Assembly: GCF_037949795.1 (NCBI RefSeq)
Contig: NZ_CP149932.1
Coordinates: forward strand, 1,663,001 to 1,727,000
Reading direction: 5' to 3'
DNA from: Thioclava sp. GXIMD2076
GTDB taxonomy: Bacteria > Pseudomonadota > Alphaproteobacteria > Rhodobacterales > Rhodobacteraceae
DNA length: 64,000 nt
Shown: piece by piece, positions 18,748 through 29,500 of the stretch
How the letters are laid out: every line of letters starts with the position of its first letter
How positions within the stretch are numbered: the first letter of the stretch is position 1
Position numbers and translations under genes: made by a program
The notes under the pieces: model-generated
What the model was told of the DNA's origin: nothing
What the model saw: only the letters and a program-made list of their open reading frames with translations
The model's database searches: none

Positions 18748-19006
18748 GCGCCAGCGACTTGGGATGCGAAGTTAAAGTTAACGTAGCGGATATGGCGTCG
18801 AAAACCATGGTTTTCGGGGGTGAATTCGTAGCGTCCACAAGATGCTGGGAATTGCGCGAAATACCGCTGAGTATGGCGTTAACTTGGCTAGATTTTGTGT
18901 TTTAACTATGTTTTTCGCGTGACGGCGCGCCGATTTCTGGTAAATTAGCGGTAATTATTCAAACGGCCGGGACAGGGCCATTCATCACAAAAACAGGCGG
19001 ACCTCT
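18748..19006 (+). promoter_or_regulatory. ftsA-ftsZ intergenic region, probable ftsZ promoter region
   Basis: This 259-base gap is AT-richer than its surroundings and contains no gene I can see. It holds two GTTAAC palindromes (18777-18782 and 18878-18883), a TTAAAGTTAAC cluster and further TTAA half-sites, reminiscent of the CtrA-type elements before mraZ. ftsZ commonly has its own cell-cycle-regulated promoter in alphaproteobacteria. I cannot assign a precise -35/-10 pair. Confidence 0.4.
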
Positions 19007-20833
<1,827 letters not shown>

Positions 20834-20906
20834 TCGGTTTGAAAGATTTCGGTGAGAATGGCCTTTTGCGCCTGAAATACTGAAAAATTCCGATCACAAA
20901 ATATCT

Positions 20907-20937
20907 AAAAAGGGTCAGGTTCGCCTGACCCTTTTTT
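20907..20937 (+). terminator. Intrinsic terminator closing the dcw cluster
   Basis: AAAAAGGGTCAGG (20907-20919), tetraloop TTCG, CCTGACCCTTTTTT (20924-20937). Perfect 13-bp stem including the A/T flanks, with a stable UUCG loop; it marks the end of ftsZ transcription. Confidence 0.92.
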
Positions 20938-21022
20938 CTATTGTAATCATCAGCTTGGTCTGTCGCTGGCAGGGTTCCGCCACGGCGTGTGGTTAATGTT
21001 TCATTCTGTTGCAAAGAGTGAG

Positions 21023-21050
21023 TTGAGAAAGTCACGGGTTTTTCTTAACT
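21023..21050 (+). promoter_or_regulatory. Putative lpxC promoter
   Basis: TTGAGA (21023-21028), 16 bases, TTAACT (21045-21050), about 65 bases before the lpxC start and after the ftsZ terminator, so a promoter is required somewhere here. Both hexamers match only partly. Confidence 0.3.
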
Positions 21051-21115
21051 GAAGATGCGGCGGAACGAGGGACAGCTTTCAACCGTTCGTCGCCAAGAAG
21101 AGAAAGGAATTGATC

Positions 21116-22033
21116 GTGCAGACAAGCCTTGCAAAACCCGTGAGCTTCGACGGTGTCGGCCTTCACAAAGGCCAGCCTGTGCGCATGCGTCTTCTGCCTG
21201 CGCCTGCCGATCATGGCATCGTGTTCAACCGTGTGGATGTGGCGGGCAATGGCCTGATCCCCGCGCTGTGGAATAAGGTGACCAATGCCCGTCTCTGCAC
21301 CCTGATCGAAAATGAAGACGGGATCACCGTCTCGACGATCGAACATATCATGGCCGCTCTTGCCGGTTGTGGTGTGCATAACGCGCTTATCGAGATCGAC
21401 GGGCCGGAAGTCCCGATCCTCGATGGCTCCTCGGCACCTTTTGTCGAAAAGATCCTCGCCGCGGGTCTTGTCGAGGTCGGTGGTCAGCTGCGCGCTCTCC
21501 GTATCCTGCGCCCCGTCGAGGTGCGCGACGGTGCGGCATGGGCGCGCCTCGAGCCCAATCACGCGCTCGAGATCGATTTCTCGATCGATTTCACCGACCG
21601 TGCGATTGGTCAGCAGCGCAAGCGCCTCGGCATGTCCAATGGCGCTTTCGTACGCGAACTGATGGACAGCCGCACCTTCTGCCGCCGCGCCGATGTGGAG
21701 ATGATGCAGAAGAACGGTCTGGCCCTTGGCGGCACCTATGAAAACGCCGTTGTGATCGATGGCGACAAAGTGCTCAGCCCCGGCGGTCTGCGCCATAAGG
21801 ATGAGGCCGTGCGGCACAAGATGCTGGACGCGCTCGGCGATCTGCTTCTGGCGGGTGGTCCGATCCTTGGCCGCTATGTCGGCAACCGCTCGGGCCATGC
21901 AATGACCAACAGTCTGCTGCGCGCGGTCTTTGCCAATCCTGCCGCCTATGAGTGGGTCGTGCTTGATTCCGATGCGGCCCACACGACCCCCGGGGCGGGT
22001 GTCTGTGTGCCTCAACTTTTCGCGGCGCAATAA
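21116..22033 (+). CDS. lpxC: UDP-3-O-acyl-N-acetylglucosamine deacetylase LpxC
   Basis: LpxC is the zinc deacetylase that commits UDP-acyl-GlcNAc to lipid A synthesis. The 305-residue product has GVGLHKG near residue 13, the zinc ligand motif TVSTIEHIMAALAGCGVHN near 73-90, SSAPF near 106, SRTFC near 184 and the second zinc site HKDEAVRHKMLDALGDL near 225-241. The start is GTG at 21116, giving MQTSLAKP, preceded by AAGGA at 21104-21108; a TTG at 21110 is less likely. It is an independent unit after ftsZ with its own terminator. Confidence 0.95.
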   Translation: MQTSLAKPVSFDGVGLHKGQPVRMRLLPAPADHGIVFNRVDVAGNGLIPALWNKVTNARLCTLIENEDGITVSTIEHIMAALAGCGVHNALIEIDGPEVPILDGSSAPFVEKILAAGLVEVGGQLRALRILRPVEVRDGAAWARLEPNHALEIDFSIDFTDRAIGQQRKRLGMSNGAFVRELMDSRTFCRRADVEMMQKNGLALGGTYENAVVIDGDKVLSPGGLRHKDEAVRHKMLDALGDLLLAGGPILGRYVGNRSGHAMTNSLLRAVFANPAAYEWVVLDSDAAHTTPGAGVCVPQLFAAQ

Positions 22034-22062
22034 GCGCCAGGCGAACTGCTCCAGAGATTGTG

Positions 22063-22096
22063 AAGCCCCTGCGCGGTCCCCCGCGCGGGGGCTTTC
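22063..22096 (+). terminator. Intrinsic terminator after lpxC
   Basis: AAGCCCC-T-GCGCG pairs with CGCGC-G-GGGCTTT (22063-22095), a long GC stem ending in TTT. It lies 29 bases past the lpxC stop. Confidence 0.75.
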
Positions 22097-22269
22097 CCAT
22101 TTGTCACAGGGATACTTGGCTTCTCAAGATGTTGACGATAGGAAGAGGAGACGAAAGGCGTTTTGCGCAGCCGATTTATCTGTGTTAAGCGGTGTTGGAC
22201 GTAACTGCCTCGGGCAGGACTGTAAGAGATCCCGCCCATCGGGGCGCGGGCAAGAACAAAGGGCAGGGC

Positions 22270-23124
22270 ATGATGCACGGCAAATCAGCGGCTACACGGG
22301 TCGGATGTCTTTTGCTGGTGGCGACGCTCGCCGCCTGTTCGGGTAAATCCGATGATCCCAAGGACATGCCTCTCGACAATTTCACCGCGCAACAGATCTA
22401 TGAGCGCGGCGAATACCAGCTGGAGGTTGGCAATCCGCGCCGCCCCACCGATGCGCTCCATTATTTCCAAGAGGTCGAACGCCTCTATCCCTATTCCGAA
22501 TGGGCGCAGCGTTCGGTGATCATGCAGGCCTATGCCCAGCACCGTGCGAAGAATTACGAGGAGGCGCGCTCCACCGCGCAGCGTTACCTCGATACCTATC
22601 CGGGCTCCGAGGATGCGCCCTATGCCAAATATCTTCTGGCCCTCAGCTATTACGACCAGATCGACGAGGTCGGTCGCGATCAGGGCCTGACCTATCAGGC
22701 GCTGCAGGCGCTGCGCGAGGTCATCGAGCAATATCCCGACAGCGATTACGCGCGCTCGGCCATGCTGAAATTCGACCTCGCCTTCGATCACCTCGCCGCC
22801 AAGGAGATGGAGATCGGGCGCTATTATCTGAAGCACGGCAATTATACCGCCGCGATCAACCGCTTCCGTGTGGTGGTCGAGCAGTTCCAGACCACGACCC
22901 ATACGCCCGAGGCGCTGGAGCGTCTGGTCGAAGCCTATCTGGCGCTCGGCCTGACTGACGAGGCACAGACCGCAGCCGCGATTCTCGGCCATAACTTCCA
23001 GTCGTCGCCCTTCTATGACGATGCCTACAAGCTCCTGCGTGCCAAGGGGCTTGAACCGGAGAGCAAGGGTGATAACTGGCTATCGACAATCTATCGCCAG
23101 GTGATCCAAGGGAAGTGGATGTAA
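22270..23124 (+). CDS. bamD: Outer membrane assembly lipoprotein BamD
   Basis: BamD is the essential lipoprotein of the BAM complex that folds outer membrane beta-barrels. The 284-residue product has a lipoprotein signal with lipobox LAAC (Cys23), then tetratricopeptide-like helices across about residues 45-265. The QIYERGEYQLE, FQEVERLYPYSEWA and SAMLKFDLAFDHLA segments match the YfiO/ComL family. Start 22270 is preceded by AAAGGGCAGGG. recN follows 36 bases after it. The neighbourhood lpxC-bamD-recN is common in alphaproteobacteria. Confidence 0.94.
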   Translation: MMHGKSAATRVGCLLLVATLAACSGKSDDPKDMPLDNFTAQQIYERGEYQLEVGNPRRPTDALHYFQEVERLYPYSEWAQRSVIMQAYAQHRAKNYEEARSTAQRYLDTYPGSEDAPYAKYLLALSYYDQIDEVGRDQGLTYQALQALREVIEQYPDSDYARSAMLKFDLAFDHLAAKEMEIGRYYLKHGNYTAAINRFRVVVEQFQTTTHTPEALERLVEAYLALGLTDEAQTAAAILGHNFQSSPFYDDAYKLLRAKGLEPESKGDNWLSTIYRQVIQGKWM

Positions 23125-23160
23125 CCGCTTCCCGACCCTGGCCCTATTGCAGGACCGCCC

Positions 23161-24810
23161 ATGCTGCGCAGCCTTGAGATTCGCGACATTCTGATCGTGG
23201 AACGCACCGAGCTTGACTTCAGTGCGGGGCTCAATGTTTTGACCGGCGAGACGGGGGCGGGGAAATCCATCCTGCTCGACTGTCTGGGTTTCGTGCTCGG
23301 CTGGCGGGGCCGGGCCGAGCTGGTGCGCAAAGGCGCCGAGCAGGGCGAGGTGACCGCCGAATTCGGGCTGCCCGAGGGCCATCCGGTGCGCGATATCCTG
23401 CGCGAGGCGGATCTGCCGGTGGATGAGAGCCTGATCCTGCGCCGCGTGAACCGCGCCGATGGCCGCAAGACCGCCTATGTCAATGACCGCCGCGTGACCG
23501 GCGATGTGCTGCGGCGCCTGTCGGCCTCGCTGGTGGAACTCCACGGCCAGCAGGATGATGGCGGCCTTCTCAATGAGAAGGGCCATCGTGCGATGCTCGA
23601 TGCCTTTGCCGAGAACGGCGCGCTTCTGGCCGAGGTGAATGCGGCGTGGAAATCCCGTGCGTCGGCACGCAAGGCGCTGGCGGCGGCACAGGCGGCACTG
23701 GCCGAGGTGCAGGCTGAGGAGGAATTCCTGCGCCATTCGGTGGCCGAACTCGACAAGCTGAACCCCGAACAGGGCGAGGAAGCCACCCTCGATACCGAGC
23801 GCCGCGTGATGCAGCAGGCCGAGAAGATCCGCTCGGATGTGGCGCGTGCCTTGCAGGCGCTTGGCCCCGAGGGGGCCGAGGGGCTGATGCGCGAGGCGGA
23901 CCGCTGGCTGCAGGGCGCCGCCGACCGCGCCGAGGGTCGGCTCGACCAGCCGATGTCGGTGCTCGAACGCGCGCTGATCGAGCTGGGGGAGGCGACGCAG
24001 GGCGTGGAAGAGGCGCTCGATGCGCTGAGCTTCGACCCTTACGCGCTGGAGGCCACCGAGGAGCGGCTCTTCGCCATCCGTGCTTTGGCGCGCAAACATG
24101 GCGTGCAGCCCGATGATCTGGGCGATTTCGCGGTGTCCCTGCGCGCCCGTCTCGAGGCGCTGGATGCCGGCGAAGGCCGGATCCGCGATCTGGAATCGGC
24201 GGTGACCAAGGCCGATCTGGCCTATCGCGAGGTGGCCGACCGTTTGGGACTTGCGCGGCGCAAGGCCGCGACGCGGCTCGATCAGGCGATGGCCGCCGAA
24301 CTGGCGCCGCTGAAGATGGAGCGCGCGGTGTTCGAGACCCGCGTCTCCGCCGGTGATCCCTCTGCCGAAGGGTCGGATAATGTGGCCTTTACGGTTGCCA
24401 CCAATCCGGGCGCACCTGCGGGCCCGCTGAACAAGATCGCCTCGGGGGGCGAGCTGTCGCGGTTCCTTCTGGCGCTGAAGGTGGTGCTCTCGAAAGGGGC
24501 GGATGCGCTGGTGCTGATCTTCGACGAGATCGACCGTGGTGTGGGTGGGGCGACCGCCGATGCGGTGGGGCGCCGTCTGGCACGGGTCGCCGAAGAGGCA
24601 CAGGTTCTGGTGGTCACGCACTCGCCGCAGGTGGCCGCGCGTGGGGCGCAGCATTTCCGCGTGCAGAAACGTGTGGAAAACGGCATGACCCTTTCGGAGG
24701 TGGTGCCCCTCGACGAGACAGAGCGCCGCGACGAGATCGCGCGGATGATCGCGGGGGCCGAGGTGACCGAGGCTGCCCGCGCAGCCGCTGCCGAGCTTCT
24801 GGGCGGCTGA
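23161..24810 (+). CDS. recN: DNA repair protein RecN
   Basis: RecN is an SMC-like ATPase acting in double-strand break repair. The 549-residue protein has an N-terminal Walker A loop (TGETGAGKS near residue 30), long helical coiled-coil arms from about 150 to 350, the ABC signature SGGELSRFLLALK near 431 and the Walker B LVLIFDEIDRGVGG near 451, followed by a VVTHSPQVAA switch region. Length is normal. It probably shares a transcript with bamD. It is one of two DNA repair loci in the window; the other is the ligase-associated cassette. Confidence 0.95.
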   Translation: MLRSLEIRDILIVERTELDFSAGLNVLTGETGAGKSILLDCLGFVLGWRGRAELVRKGAEQGEVTAEFGLPEGHPVRDILREADLPVDESLILRRVNRADGRKTAYVNDRRVTGDVLRRLSASLVELHGQQDDGGLLNEKGHRAMLDAFAENGALLAEVNAAWKSRASARKALAAAQAALAEVQAEEEFLRHSVAELDKLNPEQGEEATLDTERRVMQQAEKIRSDVARALQALGPEGAEGLMREADRWLQGAADRAEGRLDQPMSVLERALIELGEATQGVEEALDALSFDPYALEATEERLFAIRALARKHGVQPDDLGDFAVSLRARLEALDAGEGRIRDLESAVTKADLAYREVADRLGLARRKAATRLDQAMAAELAPLKMERAVFETRVSAGDPSAEGSDNVAFTVATNPGAPAGPLNKIASGGELSRFLLALKVVLSKGADALVLIFDEIDRGVGGATADAVGRRLARVAEEAQVLVVTHSPQVAARGAQHFRVQKRVENGMTLSEVVPLDETERRDEIARMIAGAEVTEAARAAAAELLGG

Positions 24811-24923
24811 TCCCCGCCTAAGCGCGCATCCGCACACCCTCGGCGCGCGCAGAATATGGCCCGTAGGGCTTTTCTCCGCTCGTGCAGAAGCCTAGAACTA
24901 CGGCCAAAGACCGGAGTTCTATA

Positions 24924-26324
24924 ATGGCACATGACGCAGCCCTTGAGGCATTGAAAACCCTTCTGGGGGACAGGCTTAACCTCACGCAGGCGGATCGCGA
25001 TCTGCATGGCCAGAGCGAGACATGGTTTGCGCCGACACCTCCCGATGCGGTGGCATACCCGGCCAATACCGCCGAGGTGTCCCAAATCATGAAGATCTGC
25101 ACCGCCCATAAGATGCCGGTCGTGGCATGGGGCACGGGCACATCGCTTGAGGGGCATGCGCTGGCGATCCATGGCGGGCTGTGCCTCGACATGAGCCGGA
25201 TGGACAAGCTGGTGGAACTCTATCAGGACGATATGCAGGTGCGTGTCCAGCCGGGCATGACGCGCGAGGTGCTCAATACCGAGTTGCGCGCCACGGGGCT
25301 GTTTTTCCCCGTTGATCCGGGTGCGAATGCCTCTCTTGGGGGCATGGCCTCGACGCGGGCCTCGGGCACCACGACCGTGGGCTATGGCACGATGAAGGAT
25401 AATGTGATGGCGCTCGAGGTCGTTCTGGCCGATGGCACCGTTATCCGCACCGGCTCGCGGGCGCGTAAATCCTCGGCCGGTTACGATCTGACGGCGCTGA
25501 TGCTGGGCTCGGAGGGGACGCTCGGGATCATCACCGAGTTGACCCTGAAGCTGCATGGCCAGCCCGAGGCGGTGTCTTCGGCGGTCTGTGCCTTTGATAG
25601 CCTGCATGCGGCGGTGGAAACCGTGCAGATGGTGATTCAGATGGGCATCCGCATGGCACGGATCGAGTTCGTCGATGCGATGACGGCGCAGATCTTCAAC
25701 AAGATGAACGGCACCGACCTCCCCGAGAAGCCACATCTGATGATCGAGTTCCACGGCTCCGAGGCGATGGTGGCCGAGCAGTCCGAACGCTTCGGTGAGG
25801 TCGTGAGCGAGATGGGCGGGGCCAATTTCGACTGGGCCACCACCACCGAGGACCGCACACGTCTGTGGCGCATGCGCCATGGGGCCTATCCGGCCTGTAT
25901 CGCCTATCGTCCGGGCTGTATGGGGCTGGTCACCGATATCGTGGTGCCGATCTCCCGTCTGGCCGAGGCGGTGGAAGATACCCGCAAGGATATTGACGCA
26001 GCGGGCCTTGTCGGGCCTATTCTGGGGCATGTGGGCGATGGCAACTTCCATTCCGTCCTTCTTCTGGATCGAAATGACAAGGACGAGTTCAAACGCGCCA
26101 AGGCGGTTGCCGCCAGGATGTCCGAACGGGCGCTGGCGATGGGCGGCACGGTGACGGGCGAACATGGTATCGGTATCGGCAAGCTGGGCTATATGGAAGC
26201 CGAGCACGGGGCCGCATGGGGCGTGATGGGCGCAATCAAAAAGGCGCTCGATCCGTTGAATATTCTCAATCCCGGCAAGATTGTGCCGGATCAGTCGAAT
26301 GCCGTCAGGGAGGCCGCTGAATGA
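24924..26324 (+). CDS. FAD-linked D-lactate / 2-hydroxyacid dehydrogenase
   Basis: The 466-residue flavoprotein belongs to the FAD-binding type 4 (PP-loop/VAO) family that includes cytochrome-linked D-lactate dehydrogenase and glycolate oxidase GlcD. The FAD domain includes PANTAEVSQIMK near residue 50, the VVAWGTGTSLEGHA loop near 73 and DPGANASLGGMASTRASGT near 131-149. The C-terminal substrate domain contains GHVGDGNFHSVL near 373 and GTVTGEHGIGIGK near 414, with the conserved histidines. Start 24924 follows a CCGGAG site. Substrate (D-lactate or another 2-hydroxy acid) cannot be fixed from sequence. It overlaps the next gene by four bases. Confidence 0.88.
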   Translation: MAHDAALEALKTLLGDRLNLTQADRDLHGQSETWFAPTPPDAVAYPANTAEVSQIMKICTAHKMPVVAWGTGTSLEGHALAIHGGLCLDMSRMDKLVELYQDDMQVRVQPGMTREVLNTELRATGLFFPVDPGANASLGGMASTRASGTTTVGYGTMKDNVMALEVVLADGTVIRTGSRARKSSAGYDLTALMLGSEGTLGIITELTLKLHGQPEAVSSAVCAFDSLHAAVETVQMVIQMGIRMARIEFVDAMTAQIFNKMNGTDLPEKPHLMIEFHGSEAMVAEQSERFGEVVSEMGGANFDWATTTEDRTRLWRMRHGAYPACIAYRPGCMGLVTDIVVPISRLAEAVEDTRKDIDAAGLVGPILGHVGDGNFHSVLLLDRNDKDEFKRAKAVAARMSERALAMGGTVTGEHGIGIGKLGYMEAEHGAAWGVMGAIKKALDPLNILNPGKIVPDQSNAVREAAE

Positions 26325-26728
26325 TATCGACCATCGAGGTTCCGTTTTCGAGCCCCGAAGATCTGCCGCGTGCCTTCACCCGCGCGTGGAGCTCGAAGGA
26401 TGCCCGCTTGCTGGCCTCCTTCTTCACCGAGGATGCCGATTTTCTGGGGTTGACGGGGGAGGCCGTCGACGGCCGCCAGCAGATTGCCGAGCTTCTGGCA
26501 GGCGAGATGGCGGGGGCCTTTGCCCGCGCGCGTCTGGTCACCGGAAAGGTGCGGTTCCGTGCCGTCGGGCGCGATGTGGTGATCGTGCAGCAGCGCTTCG
26601 TGCTGTCGGGCATCGTCAATGCCGATGGCTCCGATGCGGGGCGCGTGGGTGCGGTCTTCATCTCGGTCATGGCGCGGGCCGGAAATGGCTGGCTGATCGT
26701 GTCGGGACAGTTCGTCGTGGAGAGCTGA
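26321..26728 (+). CDS. NTF2-like (SgcJ/EcaC, DUF4440-type) protein
   Basis: The 135-residue protein has the features of a small NTF2/SnoaL-fold domain: a helical WSSKDARLLASFFTEDADFLGLTGE start (helix then strand) followed by alternating strands ending in GWLIVSGQFV. Such proteins are often dimeric binding or accessory enzymes, and no catalytic residues can be assigned. It starts inside the last codon of the D-lactate dehydrogenase-like gene (ATGA overlap), so the two are translationally coupled and probably act in the same pathway. A terminator follows. Confidence 0.7.
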   Translation: MISTIEVPFSSPEDLPRAFTRAWSSKDARLLASFFTEDADFLGLTGEAVDGRQQIAELLAGEMAGAFARARLVTGKVRFRAVGRDVVIVQQRFVLSGIVNADGSDAGRVGAVFISVMARAGNGWLIVSGQFVVES

Positions 26729-26809
26729 TCGCCCGGAGCGTGCGGGACGGGTGCCGAATCTATGGGGAAGCCCGCCTGAAAACCGGATCGATCCGCGCGG
26801 ATCGGGCGC

Positions 26810-26837
26810 AAACGGGGCAGGAAACTGCCCCGTTTTT
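26810..26837 (+). terminator. Intrinsic terminator after the dehydrogenase operon
   Basis: AAACGGGGCAG (26810-26820), loop GAAA, CTGCCCCGTTTTT (26825-26837): an 11-bp stem with a stable GNRA-type loop and a T tract. Confidence 0.9.
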
Positions 26838-27080
26838 CATGCTCAATATATTGGAACTTTTAAAACTGCTTTTTGAATGGGCGGGGTAAAATCACCGAAT
26901 TGGTCGTTTGCTTCGCTAAAGTTGCCGCATTCTGGCCAGCCGGTTTTCGATATGGTCAGGGAAAACAGCTATTTTGCCTTATTTCGTGGCAGAGGGTTGA
27001 ATTAGAGGCAGAGGCTTGTTTAGCTGTGCTCACGGGAATGTAAGAACAATAAACCGAGAGAAATCCGACGGGGGCCCGAT
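26838..27080 (+). other. AT-rich leader of the polyamine-type ABC operon
   Basis: This 243-base stretch separates the previous terminator from the ABC ATPase gene and is visibly AT-richer than the flanking genes. It must hold the operon promoter. A weak candidate is TTGAAT (26997-27002), 17 bases, TTAGCT (27020-27025). I see no gene or clear operator. Confidence 0.3.
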
Positions 27081-28190
27081 TTGGCTAAAAACAGTGATAA
27101 CGACGGATTCGTCGTTTTCGACCGCGTGCAAAAAAGCTACGACGGCGAGAATCTGGTCGTAAAAGACCTCAACCTGTCCATCGGAAAAGGCGAGTTTCTG
27201 ACCATGCTCGGGCCGTCCGGCTCCGGCAAGACGACCTGCCTCATGATGCTGGCGGGGTTTGAAACCGCAACCAATGGCGAGATTCGTCTCGACGGAACTA
27301 ATATCAATAACGTGCCGCCGCACAAGCGCGGAATCGGCATGGTTTTCCAGAATTACGCTCTCTTTCCGCATATGACCGTGGGCGAGAATCTCGCTTTCCC
27401 GCTCGAGGTCCGCAAGATGGGCAAATCCGAGCGCGAGGCAAAGATCAAACGGGCTCTGGACATGGTGCAGATGGGGGCCTTCGCCAACCGTCGCCCGGGC
27501 CAGATGTCGGGTGGCCAGCAGCAGCGGATCGCGCTGGCCCGCGCGCTGGTCTTCGATCCCGAGCTGGTGCTGATGGACGAGCCTCTCGGCGCGCTCGACA
27601 AACAGCTGCGCGAGCATATGCAATTCGAGATCAAGGCTTTGCACGAACGTCTGGGCATCACAGTGGTTTATGTGACCCACGATCAGGGCGAGGCCCTGAC
27701 CATGTCCGACCGTGTGGCCGTGTTCAACGATGGTCGCATCCAGCAGCTGGCGCCGCCCGATGACCTCTACGAACGCCCCAAAAACAGTTTCGTGGCGCAG
27801 TTCATCGGTGAGAACAACCGCTTGCCGGGCAAGGTCGAGGCCCTCGACAAGGAGGCAGGCCATTGCACCATCCGTTTGCAGAATGGCGAGAGGATCGCGG
27901 CCACCGCGGTCAATATCCGTCATGAGGGGCAGGACACGCTGGTGTCGATCCGTCCCGAACGTGTTGAATTCGACCCCGCTCGTATGGCGCCGGACTGGCA
28001 CCTGATCGAGGCCGAAGTCATCGATGTCGTCTATATGGGCGATATCTACCGCACTGTCCTGCGCGTCGCCGGGACGGAAGATTTCGTGATGAAGACCCGC
28101 AACACACTGGGCGCCTCGATGCTTCCGAAAGGCCAGAAGATCAAGATCGGCTGGCATCCAGATGACGCAAGGGCACTCGATCCTCTGTGA
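27081..28190 (+). CDS. Polyamine-type ABC transporter ATP-binding protein (PotA-like)
   Basis: This is the ATPase of an importer for spermidine/putrescine or a related solute. The 369-residue protein has Walker A GPSGSGKTT near residue 45, a Q-loop in FQNYALFPHM near 91, the signature MSGGQQQRIALARAL near 143, Walker B LVLMDEPLGALD near 165 and the H-loop VTHDQGEAL near 197. A C-terminal TOBE domain follows (about 245-365), typical of PotA/UgpC-type regulators. The start appears to be TTG at 27081, as no ATG or GTG fits the family N-terminus. It heads a four-gene operon. Confidence 0.9.
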   Translation: MAKNSDNDGFVVFDRVQKSYDGENLVVKDLNLSIGKGEFLTMLGPSGSGKTTCLMMLAGFETATNGEIRLDGTNINNVPPHKRGIGMVFQNYALFPHMTVGENLAFPLEVRKMGKSEREAKIKRALDMVQMGAFANRRPGQMSGGQQQRIALARALVFDPELVLMDEPLGALDKQLREHMQFEIKALHERLGITVVYVTHDQGEALTMSDRVAVFNDGRIQQLAPPDDLYERPKNSFVAQFIGENNRLPGKVEALDKEAGHCTIRLQNGERIAATAVNIRHEGQDTLVSIRPERVEFDPARMAPDWHLIEAEVIDVVYMGDIYRTVLRVAGTEDFVMKTRNTLGASMLPKGQKIKIGWHPDDARALDPL

Positions 28191-28204
28191 TCGAACCTTA
28201 ACCT

Positions 28205-28247
28205 CGCGCAGCCCACTCTGCGCGGGTGCCGTTCTGGGAAGACGGCA
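28205..28247 (+). other. Two intercistronic hairpins before the binding protein gene
   Basis: CGCGCAG/CTGCGCG (28205-28224) and TGCCGT/ACGGCA (28227-28247) lie in the 91-base gap between the ATPase and binding-protein genes, without T-tracts. Likely mRNA-processing or stability elements that set the relative dosage of the subunits. Confidence 0.5.
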
Positions 28248-28281
28248 AAGAAAAACGACCTTTTTCAACGGGAGAGACTAC

Positions 28282-29394
28282 ATGACTTTCAAGAAAGCCC
28301 TTCTGGCGAGTTCTGCCGTGGCCCTGTTCGCCGCGCCGCTCTCGGCTGAGGAAATGGCCAATTCCATGACCATCGTGTCTTGGGGCGGGGCCTATCAGAA
28401 CAGCCAGAATAAAGCCTATGTTGAACCCTATGTCGCAGCCAATCCTGGTGTGACCGCCACTTGGGATGAATCCTCCAACGAAGCCGTCGCCAAGCTGCGT
28501 GCGATGAACGAAGCCGGCAACGTGACCTGGGATCTGGTCGATGTCGTGGCCTCCGATGCCATCCGTCTGTGCGACGAGGGTCTCGCGATGGAGATCGACC
28601 CCGAGACCGATCTGGCCAATGGCGATGACGGCTCGAGCGCCTCGGACGATTTCGGCGATCTGATGGTATCGGATTGCTTCATCCCGCAGATCGTCTACTC
28701 GACCACCGTCGGCTACCGCACCGATATGGTTCCCGAAGGCACCGATCCGCCGACCGATATTTGCTCGCTGTTCGATCTGGAAACCTATCCGGGCAAGCGC
28801 GCGCTCGAGAAGCGTCCGATCAACAATATGGAATGGGCGCTCTATTGTGACGGCGTTGCGAAGGACGATATCTACGACGTCCTCGAGACCGAAGAAGGTC
28901 AGGACCGCGCCTTCAAGAAGCTCGACACCATCAAAAAGGATGTCGTCTGGTGGTCGGCCGGTGCCGATACGCCGCAGCTTCTCGCCGATGGCGAGGTCTT
29001 CATGGGCTCGACCTATAACGGCCGTCTGTTCTCGGTGATCGAGGAGCAGCACCAGCCGGTGGCCATGCTCTGGGATATGCAGGTCTTCGATATCGACGGC
29101 TGGATCATCCCGACCGGTCTTGCCCCCGACCATCTGGCGCGTGTGAAAGACTTCATCATGAAGGAAACCACGACCAAGGCTCTGGCCGAGCAGGCGAAAT
29201 ACATCTCCTACGGTCCGGCGCGCGCCTCCTCGGCACCGATGGTCGGCAAACATGCCGAACTGGGCATCGAGATGGCACCGCATATGCCGACCGATCCGGC
29301 CAACTCGAAAAACACCCTTCTGTATAACTACGAATGGTGGGCGGATTACCGCGACGATCTGGATGCGAAATTCCAGGCATGGCTTGCCCAGTAA
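28282..29394 (+). CDS. Polyamine-type ABC transporter substrate-binding protein (PotD/PotF-like)
   Basis: The 370-residue protein carries a cleavable signal peptide (about 22 residues ending in LSAEE) and the mature domain of the spermidine/putrescine-type binding family, recognisable by TIVSWGGAYQNSQ at its start, an LVDVVASDAIRLCDEG segment near 95, and the GYRTDMVPEG region. It captures substrate in the periplasm and delivers it to the two permeases that follow. Start 28282 has a GGGAGAG site. The true ligand is unknown; Rhodobacteraceae hold many paralogues. Hairpins flank the gene on both sides, a common way to raise binding protein expression. Confidence 0.88.
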   Translation: MTFKKALLASSAVALFAAPLSAEEMANSMTIVSWGGAYQNSQNKAYVEPYVAANPGVTATWDESSNEAVAKLRAMNEAGNVTWDLVDVVASDAIRLCDEGLAMEIDPETDLANGDDGSSASDDFGDLMVSDCFIPQIVYSTTVGYRTDMVPEGTDPPTDICSLFDLETYPGKRALEKRPINNMEWALYCDGVAKDDIYDVLETEEGQDRAFKKLDTIKKDVVWWSAGADTPQLLADGEVFMGSTYNGRLFSVIEEQHQPVAMLWDMQVFDIDGWIIPTGLAPDHLARVKDFIMKETTTKALAEQAKYISYGPARASSAPMVGKHAELGIEMAPHMPTDPANSKNTLLYNYEWWADYRDDLDAKFQAWLAQ

Positions 29395-29415
29395 TCGTCT
29401 GACGATCTGATCATC

Positions 29416-29439
29416 GCGGGGGCCGTTTGAGGCCCCCGC
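29416..29439 (+). other. GC hairpin after the binding protein gene
   Basis: GCGGGGGCC (29416-29424), loop GTTTGA, GGCCCCCGC (29431-29439); perfect 9-bp stem but no T-tract. It lies 21 bases after the binding-protein stop and probably protects that message from 3' decay or causes partial termination before the permeases. Confidence 0.65.
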
Positions 29440-29500
29440 ACTCCCAAACCGACCGGCCCGGACCAAGAGGCAGGCGGTTGAACCGACAGGGACCATTACC

